Shown here one piece after another: positions 58,540 through 64,000 of a stretch of 64,000 nt of DNA (its first letter is position 1; each line of letters opens with the position of its first letter). The notes under the pieces were generated by a model that worked only from the letters and a program-made list of their open reading frames with translations, did not search any database and had not been told where the DNA came from. The position numbers were made by a program, and so were the translations under genes. The DNA comes from an uncultured Bryobacteraceae bacterium (lineage in GTDB: Bacteria; Acidobacteriota; Terriglobia; Bryobacterales; Bryobacteraceae), in the NCBI GenBank assembly GCA_937924525.1, contig CALDSU010000005.1, forward strand, positions 806,001 through 870,000, read 5' to 3'.

Positions 58540-59865
58540 ATGCTGCCTTCGTACCTTGCCAAAGCGACGCCCAATCCTGTCTCCAACCGCGCACCGTGGT
58601 ATGTCAACACCGCCCCGAGTTATGCCGGTGTCTTTCTGTGGATTGCCTTCTACAATTCGATGGCTGGCGGAACCATCACCAAGGCCAGTCTCGCCGTATG
58701 TCTCGCCGCGCTGCTGGTGGCCGGCGTGCTCAGTTATAAGCTTTACTATTACGTGCCCGCGATGCTGGGCATGAAGACCGGACTGCCCCTCTACGTCGTG
58801 GGCAGTTCCACGTTCGGCGCCACGGGAGGCTACCTGATGCCAGGTCTGCTGATGGGGCTGTTGCAGGTGGGCTGGTTCGCCGTGGGCACCTTCTTTGCGG
58901 CCAAGTTTATGCTGAGCGCCGCAGGGTCCTCTGCCGGTCCGGGGACGCTGCCCTTCATCGTGGCGGGCATCGGGTGGGGCTATACCATGGCTTGGGTGGG
59001 CGTGATGGGGATCCAGTATGTCGCCAGGGTAGCGACTTATCTGAACTTCATTCCACTCGCCATGCTGTTGATCGTGTTCGCGCGCACCGCGCCCGGCATG
59101 GCGCAGCACCGGGTGGAGCAGGCCGAACCTCTCCTCGCGTTCACGCTGCTGTTGCAGATGGTAATCGGCTTTTTCGCCACGGCGGGCGCGGCCGGCGCCG
59201 ATTTCGGAACCAACAGCCGGAATGAAGGAGACGTCCGCTGGGGAGGCTGGATCGGCATCGCCCTGGCGGTCGTGGTCGCCGGCGGACTGCCGCTGCTCTC
59301 GGTGGCGGGTGCGCGCGCGACGATGACCCTGCCCAATCTGAACTACGACTCGGTGATCGCGTCGATCGGCGGCTGGCTGGCCGCCGCCATGTTTATCCTG
59401 TTCACCGTGGCCTCCATTCCGCCCGCGTGTTTCTGCGCGTTCATCGCGGGCAACAGTTTCGCCACCATGATTCCGCGCGTGCCGCGCATCACGTCCACAA
59501 TGGCGGGCGTCACCGTCGCTATTGTGCTGGCGGTTACAGGTGTGGCCGAGAACCTGATCGGCTTCTTCACCATCGTCGGCGCTTCGTTCGGCCCCATCTG
59601 CGGCGCGATGGCGGCGGACTATTGGTTAAGCGGCGGCCGGTGGGCGGGTCCTCGCGAGGGCATCAACTGGGCCGGGTATGGCGCGTGGGCGCTGGGATTC
59701 CTGGTGGGGATTCTGCCGTTCCTGCTGCCGGATGACGTGGCCGCCAAGGTGCAACCCGCCGTGGTGTACAGCTTCGTGACGGGCTTCGTGGTCTACGCGG
59801 CGCTCGCGAAGGCCGGACTGGAGCCCAAGGCCACGCTGCTGCCGGCGGCGGAAGCAAGCCGCTGA
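58540..59865 (+). CDS. NCS1-family nucleobase/cytosine permease-like transporter
   Basis: This 441-aa protein has about 12 transmembrane helices and a layout typical of purine/cytosine permeases (NCS1). It opens with APWYVNTAPSYAGVFLWIAF, then LYVVGSSTFGATGGYLMPGL and, near the end, FGPICGAMAADYWL. It should take up a nucleobase or related compound with Na+ or H+. TATACT (58525-58530) is 9 nt before the ATG and there is no Shine-Dalgarno. A histidine kinase gene follows after 35 nt. Confidence 0.85.
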   Translation: MLPSYLAKATPNPVSNRAPWYVNTAPSYAGVFLWIAFYNSMAGGTITKASLAVCLAALLVAGVLSYKLYYYVPAMLGMKTGLPLYVVGSSTFGATGGYLMPGLLMGLLQVGWFAVGTFFAAKFMLSAAGSSAGPGTLPFIVAGIGWGYTMAWVGVMGIQYVARVATYLNFIPLAMLLIVFARTAPGMAQHRVEQAEPLLAFTLLLQMVIGFFATAGAAGADFGTNSRNEGDVRWGGWIGIALAVVVAGGLPLLSVAGARATMTLPNLNYDSVIASIGGWLAAAMFILFTVASIPPACFCAFIAGNSFATMIPRVPRITSTMAGVTVAIVLAVTGVAENLIGFFTIVGASFGPICGAMAADYWLSGGRWAGPREGINWAGYGAWALGFLVGILPFLLPDDVAAKVQPAVVYSFVTGFVVYAALAKAGLEPKATLLPAAEASR

Positions 59866-59900
59866 CGCGCCCCGCGGTCCGCGGCTGAGAGGACTGAGGT

Positions 59901-61325
59901 ATGCGCCAGGCCGCTGCCGCTACCCCGGAGGAACTGAGGCGATCGCCCGTCTTCGTGGACGCGCCGCAAGAGCATCTGGTGTGGCTTTGCGGCACTGGAC
60001 GCGCCTGGGAACTGGCGCCGCGGGAGACGCTGGCGCAGCGGGGCGCGGCCGCCCGCGAAATGTTTGTGATGCTGAGCGGCGCGATGCAACTGGTGGCGCA
60101 CACCGGCGGAACGCCCGTCCCTGTCGATGTGTTCCGGCCGGGCGCGGTGTCGGGCGTGCTCCCCTACTCCAGCATGCAGACGTTTGGCGGAGAGTTGGTG
60201 GCGCTCGAACCGTCGCGCGTGTTCGCGCTCGACAGGGACCACTTTCCCGAGCTGCTCCAACGGCTGCCCGGCGTCGGACCGCGCCTGGAGGCGATCATGT
60301 CCGATCGCGTCCGCGACCAGGTCCGAGACCAGCAGCAGCGCGAAAAGATGATGGCGCTGGGGAAACTCTCCGCGAGGCTCGCGCATGAACTGAACAATCC
60401 CGCCGCCGCCGCCCAGCGCGCCGCGGCGGCGCTGCGGGACCGCATCGGGCGGATGCCCGGCCTGGCGCTCCGCGTCGTCCAGCGCGAGGTGAGTTTCCAG
60501 GAACTCGTGAACGCCGAAGCCGCCCGGCAAGCCGCCGGGCGCCACGAGGACCGTGCGATCTCCGCTCTCGCCCGCGCCGCGCGCGAGGACCGGATCGCGG
60601 ACTGGCTGGAGGGGCATCGCGTGCCGGACGCCCACCTGCTGGCGCCCACTTTCAACGAGAACGGCCTCACCCCGGACCGGCTGGAACAGATCGCGGCCAA
60701 CGTTCCGCCGGAGGCCCTGCCGGACGTGCTCGCCTGGATCGAGAACTACGCCGCCGCGCAAAGCCTGCTCGAAGAGATCCTGGCCTCCACCGCCCGGATC
60801 TCCGAATTGATCAGCTCGATCAAAACTTACTCGCACCTGGAACGCGCGGCGCACCCGCAGCCGACCGAGATTCCGCCCGGTCTGGAGAGCACCCTGGCGA
60901 TGCTGAGCGGCAAGATCCGCGCGAAGAACATTCGCGTGGAGCGCGAGTATGCGCCAAACCTACCGCCGGTCCTAGGCAGGCCAGGCGAACTCAACCAGGT
61001 TTGGACCAACCTGATTGACAACGCGCTGCACGCCCTGCCCGCCGGCGGACGGTTGCGCCTTGCCGCGCGTCCCGACGTGGGAGGCGTGCTCGTCGAGGTG
61101 GAGGACAATGGCCCCGGCATCCCGCCGGAGATCGGCGGGCGGATCTTCGAGCCGTTCTTCACCACCAAGCCAGTCGGCGAGGGCACGGGGTTAGGATTAG
61201 ACATTGTCCGCCGGATCGTGACCAAGCAGCACCGGGGTTCGATCCGCGTCGCTTCCGAGCCGGGAAGAACGGTGTTCTCCGTGTGGCTGCCCGCGTCCCA
61301 CCGCGACGACCCGAGTCCCCCATAG
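59901..61325 (+). CDS. cyclic-nucleotide-binding-domain histidine kinase
   Basis: This 474-aa cytosolic sensor kinase has a cNMP-binding-like beta-roll at about 20-130 (APQEHLVWLCGTG, MFVMLSGAMQLVAHTGG), a HisKA segment with phospho-acceptor His162 (LGKLSARLAHELNNP), and a long linker. The HATPase domain contains NLIDNALHA, DNGPGIP, FEPFFTTK and GTGLGLDIVRR. A cyclic nucleotide or another small effector may control it. No response regulator is adjacent; orphan receivers at 5462 and 12513 are far away. It is probably co-transcribed with the permease. Confidence 0.88.
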   Translation: MRQAAAATPEELRRSPVFVDAPQEHLVWLCGTGRAWELAPRETLAQRGAAAREMFVMLSGAMQLVAHTGGTPVPVDVFRPGAVSGVLPYSSMQTFGGELVALEPSRVFALDRDHFPELLQRLPGVGPRLEAIMSDRVRDQVRDQQQREKMMALGKLSARLAHELNNPAAAAQRAAAALRDRIGRMPGLALRVVQREVSFQELVNAEAARQAAGRHEDRAISALARAAREDRIADWLEGHRVPDAHLLAPTFNENGLTPDRLEQIAANVPPEALPDVLAWIENYAAAQSLLEEILASTARISELISSIKTYSHLERAAHPQPTEIPPGLESTLAMLSGKIRAKNIRVEREYAPNLPPVLGRPGELNQVWTNLIDNALHALPAGGRLRLAARPDVGGVLVEVEDNGPGIPPEIGGRIFEPFFTTKPVGEGTGLGLDIVRRIVTKQHRGSIRVASEPGRTVFSVWLPASHRDDPSPP

Positions 61326-61390
61326 CCGTTCATCGTGCAGCGCCGACGCCCTTCCCTGTCGAGGCTGGAAAAAAACCGGGACGATGGGGA

Positions 61391-61426
61391 GCTCGAAAAA
61401 GGTGCCTGTCCCCGATTTTTCCGAGC
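61391..61426. repeat. imperfect inverted repeat between convergent genes
   Basis: GCTCGAAAAA (61391-61400) pairs with TTTTTCCGAGC (61416-61426) with one bulged base; the loop is GGTGCCTGTCCCCGA. A/T runs on both flanks allow it to stop transcription from both the kinase and the RNase gene. The loop sequence resembles a motif that I recall as dispersed in many genomes near REP-associated transposases, so it could be a mobile palindromic repeat. Only one copy was noticed here. Confidence 0.5.
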
Positions 61427-61443
61427 CACCCTGCCGCCCCCGC

Positions 61444-63966
61444 TTACGCCAGGTCGAACTTCTCCTGGTGCAGCAGCGGATCGCTCTTGATCACTACCTG
61501 GCGGCCCAGCGTATCCTCGATCTCTTGCAGGTAGTCGTTGCGCGTGGACTTGAGCACTTTGGCTACCTCCGGATTCACCCGGAGCGTGACGTCCCCTTTT
61601 TCGATTGCTCCGGCGATCTTTCTGGCCTCCTCAATGATCTCCGTGATGACCGTCGGCACGCTCTTTACATAGCCGGCGCCGTCGCAGTAGGGGCAGGGGG
61701 AACACAGCGTCCGCTCGAGCGACTGCTTCACACGCTTGCGGGTGATGGCGACCAGCCCGAAATCGTTAAACGAAAGGATCTTGTAGGGCGCCCGGTCCGC
61801 CCGCATGGCTTCTTCGAGCGTCTGCATCACCTTCTGGCGATTCTTGCGCTCGTCCATGTCGATAAAGTCCACCACGATGATGCCGCCGAGGTCGCGCAAA
61901 CGGATCTGGCGCACGATCTCGCGGATCGCATCCGTGTTGGTCTTGACGATCGTGTCCTCCAGCCGGTTCGATTTCCCCACGAACTTGCCGGTATTCACGT
62001 CGATCGCCACCAGGGCCTCGGTCTGGTTGATCACGATGTATCCGCCGCTCTTGAGCCAAACCTTGGGGCGCAGCGCCTTTTCGAGTTCGCTGGTGATGTT
62101 GAACGTGTCGAAGATCGGAGTCGACCGGGTGTAGAGTTTCACCCGCCCGACCAACGCCGGCTGAAAGCGCTGCACAAACTGTACGACGGTTTCGTAAATC
62201 TCCTCGTTGTCCACCCAGATATTCTTGAAGTTGGCGGTCAACTGGTCCCGCAGCACGCGCTGGACCACGTCCAGATCGTGATAAATCAGTGCGGGAGCTT
62301 TCCGTTTCTCGGCTTTCTGGCGGATATCGAGCCAGAGGTTATAGAGAAACAGCATGTCGGCCCGCAGATCTTCTTCGGACTGCCCTTCGCCGGCGGTGCG
62401 GAGGATGTAGCCGCCCGGAATCCCCTGCCGGTGCGTTTGCAGGATGCGCTTGAGGCGCTGGCGCTCCTCTTCGGAAGAGATCTTGCGCGAGACGCCCACA
62501 TGGTCGACCGTCGGCATATACACGACGAAGCGGCCCGGCAGCGCGACATACGAGGTGATGCGAGCGCCCTTTTGCCCGAGAGGCTCCTTGGCGATCTGAA
62601 CAATGATCTCCTGGCCTTCCTTGAGCAGGTCGCTGATGCTGGTCTGGGCCCGCTGCGCCCGTGTCTGGGGGGCGGCCGTCCGGCTGGGCGGCGCGGCAGG
62701 CGGGGGCGCTTTCGCCTCGCGGATTTCCGGCTCGGCGGGCTCCTCCGCGCCGCGCTGGCCGCCTTGTTCGCGCATCTTGCGCCGCATGCGGCGCGAGACG
62801 CGATGCATGTACTTGCCGCCTTGCTCGCGCAGCGTGGCGGTCAGGCTGGTGGGAATCCGCGCGGGCTCGGGTGCTTCGTCCTGTTCCGCGGGAGACCCCT
62901 CGGCGGCAGCCGGGGACTGCTCGCTGCCCTCCAGGGTTTCTGCGCCGGCGTCCGCGACGGCCGCCTGGCCCGCGCCGGCCTCCTGGGCTTCCTCAGCCGC
63001 GGCTGCCGCCTCCATGGAAACCTCGGCCGTCTCCGCGGTCTCCACTGTTTCCGCCCGTACGGACGACTCTTCGGTCACTTCTTCATCCTCAGCGGCCGCG
63101 GCAGGTGCTGGCGTTTCGGGTTCCTCCCGCTCAGCCGCCGGCGCTGCTTCCACTTCCGTTTCGGCGGTGAGAGTTTCAGGCAATTCCGAAACGTCGTCCG
63201 CGAGACCGTTTTCCTCGGCGGCGTCCCCGCCGAGTTGCTCTTCCACCACGGCTTCCACGTCCGCCTCGTGGACCGCCTCCAAAATCTCTTCCGCCTCCTC
63301 CGGCGTCAGCGCCCCTTCCGCCGGCTCGTCCGCCACGGATTCCCCCCGGGCCCCGGAATACTTGGCCAACGATTCGCCGGGCAGTACGATCAACTCTTCT
63401 TCTGCTCCCGCGGCGGGCGACGCGGTCTCCGCATCCACGGAAGCAAACTTGGATTCGGGCAGACCCCGCGGGCGTCCCCGCCTTCTCCGGTTCCGCCGTC
63501 CGCGGCGATCGCGGTCTCCGCGGTCTCCGCGGGCGTCTCGCGGCTCCCTCTCTGGTGGAGTGGTGGGCAGCGCGACCGCCATGCCGGCGGCGGCCGCCGA
63601 CCCGTTCGTAGGAGTCTCCTCCGGGGCAGGCGCGGGAACCGCCGCCGCAGCGGCAGCGGGCGCCGGCGCCGGCGCGCTCCGGCCCAGATTCAGGACTCTT
63701 TCCTCGACTTGCGTGACGACGGCGTCGTACTCCTCGTTGTCCTCAAAGAAATCCGACACGTAAAGAAAGGCATCACGCTCGAGTCCGATATCCACGAAGG
63801 CGGACTGCATCCCGGGCAGCACACGCGTTACGCGTCCCTTGTGCACGCTCCCGGCCAGCGAGTATTCGTGCTGCCGCTGATAGTAGATTTCGACCAGCTG
63901 GTCGTCCTCAAGAACCGCTACGCGCGTTTCGTGCCGGGTCGAGGAGACCACGAGCTCTTTAGACAT
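61444..63966 (-). CDS. ribonuclease E/G family protein with a large insertion in the S1 domain
   Basis: This 840-aa endoribonuclease has SKELVVSSTRHETRVAVLE at the start and the first half of an S1 domain (35-75, GRVTRVLPGMQSAFVDIG). About 365 residues of Ala/Glu/Pro- and Arg-rich low complexity follow (about 76-442), after which the S1 fold resumes at ISDLLKEGQEIIVQI. The catalytic part has AIDVNTGKF, DFIDMDERKNRQ with metal-binding Asp residues, and zinc-link CPYC in SPCPYCDGAGY. It cleaves single-stranded RNA for rRNA maturation and mRNA decay. GGGAGG lies 7 nt before the ATG. Confidence 0.93.
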   Translation of the reverse strand: MSKELVVSSTRHETRVAVLEDDQLVEIYYQRQHEYSLAGSVHKGRVTRVLPGMQSAFVDIGLERDAFLYVSDFFEDNEEYDAVVTQVEERVLNLGRSAPAPAPAAAAAAVPAPAPEETPTNGSAAAAGMAVALPTTPPEREPRDARGDRGDRDRRGRRNRRRRGRPRGLPESKFASVDAETASPAAGAEEELIVLPGESLAKYSGARGESVADEPAEGALTPEEAEEILEAVHEADVEAVVEEQLGGDAAEENGLADDVSELPETLTAETEVEAAPAAEREEPETPAPAAAAEDEEVTEESSVRAETVETAETAEVSMEAAAAAEEAQEAGAGQAAVADAGAETLEGSEQSPAAAEGSPAEQDEAPEPARIPTSLTATLREQGGKYMHRVSRRMRRKMREQGGQRGAEEPAEPEIREAKAPPPAAPPSRTAAPQTRAQRAQTSISDLLKEGQEIIVQIAKEPLGQKGARITSYVALPGRFVVYMPTVDHVGVSRKISSEEERQRLKRILQTHRQGIPGGYILRTAGEGQSEEDLRADMLFLYNLWLDIRQKAEKRKAPALIYHDLDVVQRVLRDQLTANFKNIWVDNEEIYETVVQFVQRFQPALVGRVKLYTRSTPIFDTFNITSELEKALRPKVWLKSGGYIVINQTEALVAIDVNTGKFVGKSNRLEDTIVKTNTDAIREIVRQIRLRDLGGIIVVDFIDMDERKNRQKVMQTLEEAMRADRAPYKILSFNDFGLVAITRKRVKQSLERTLCSPCPYCDGAGYVKSVPTVITEIIEEARKIAGAIEKGDVTLRVNPEVAKVLKSTRNDYLQEIEDTLGRQVVIKSDPLLHQEKFDLA

Positions 63967-64000
63967 CCATACCCTCCCGGGGAGCCGGCCGCTCTTCCGG

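Noticed and set aside
62700-63700. Repeat-rich GC/Ala-codon region as a mobile or CRISPR-like array
   Set aside because: It is the in-frame low-complexity insertion of the RNase E/G gene; no regular repeat unit or spacer spacing.

Overview
The window is about 64 kb of high-GC (roughly 65 %), densely coding bacterial chromosome with no gap between genes above about 220 bp. Gene content points to an Acidobacteriota genome of the Bryobacterales/Solibacter type. The evidence is a DUF1501/DUF1549-DUF1553 (planctomycete-type cytochrome) pair, many secreted beta-helix, sialidase-like, SGNH esterase and mutarotase-fold proteins, DUF4139 and DUF4132 proteins, and Tat-exported Gfo/Idh dehydrogenases. 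The taxonomic call is inference from gene families only. No rRNA, CRISPR, prophage, IS element or integron was recognised. Two tRNAs are present (CAT and Glu-TTC).

Layout. 1-1460: 3' part of dhaK plus dhaL. 1646-4867: divergent pair of a secreted beta-helix protein and a mutarotase-fold protein. 4995-5070: tRNA-Met. 5086-8947: PilZ-like protein, receiver protein, winged-helix/AAA ATPase and a divergent secretin, a plausible pilus or secretion module. 8982-12908: DUF4139 protein, outer-membrane barrel, second orphan receiver. 12905-18430: tightly coupled minus-strand operon uvrA, deoxyhypusine-synthase-like gene, CPBP protease, mtnA. A perfect 22-bp palindrome separates uvrA from a divergent zinc-ribbon gene. 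18511-23231: zinc ribbon, SDR, ppiD, DedA, conserved protein. 23341-28888: class IV aminotransferase, sialidase-like protein, ADP-forming acyl-CoA synthetase/GNAT fusion, methyltransferase-like membrane protein. 28892-30929: aromatic amino-acid lyase/mutase, small protein, tRNA-Glu. 31078-38802: orphan RND pump, DUF1501 protein, large DUF1549/DUF1553 protein. 38928-44195: a frameshifted remnant and the housekeeping set lnt, lipA, SPOR protein, NfeD-like protein, ispG. 44332-47006: Gfo/Idh protein and SGNH esterase. 47108-52242: class I aminotransferase, radical SAM protein, a methyltransferase/aldolase chimera and a FAD oxidoreductase. 52367-63966: dnaE, DUF4132 protein, NCS1 permease, cNMP-domain histidine kinase and an RNase E/G with a very large insertion.

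How the genes fit together. Housekeeping functions (DNA repair and replication, isoprenoid, lipoate, lipoprotein and RNA processing) are interleaved with secreted carbohydrate-related genes and regulators. The most unusual features are: the uvrA-DHS-like-CPBP-mtnA operon with its operator-like palindrome; a MIO enzyme whose selectivity residues fit tyrosine rather than histidine; an in-frame fusion of a methyltransferase dimerisation domain to the C-terminal half of a dihydrodipicolinate-synthase-family aldolase; and an RNase E/G whose S1 domain is split by about 365 low-complexity residues. Several genes have -10-like hexamers 6-13 nt before the start codon and no Shine-Dalgarno sequence, which suggests leaderless transcripts.
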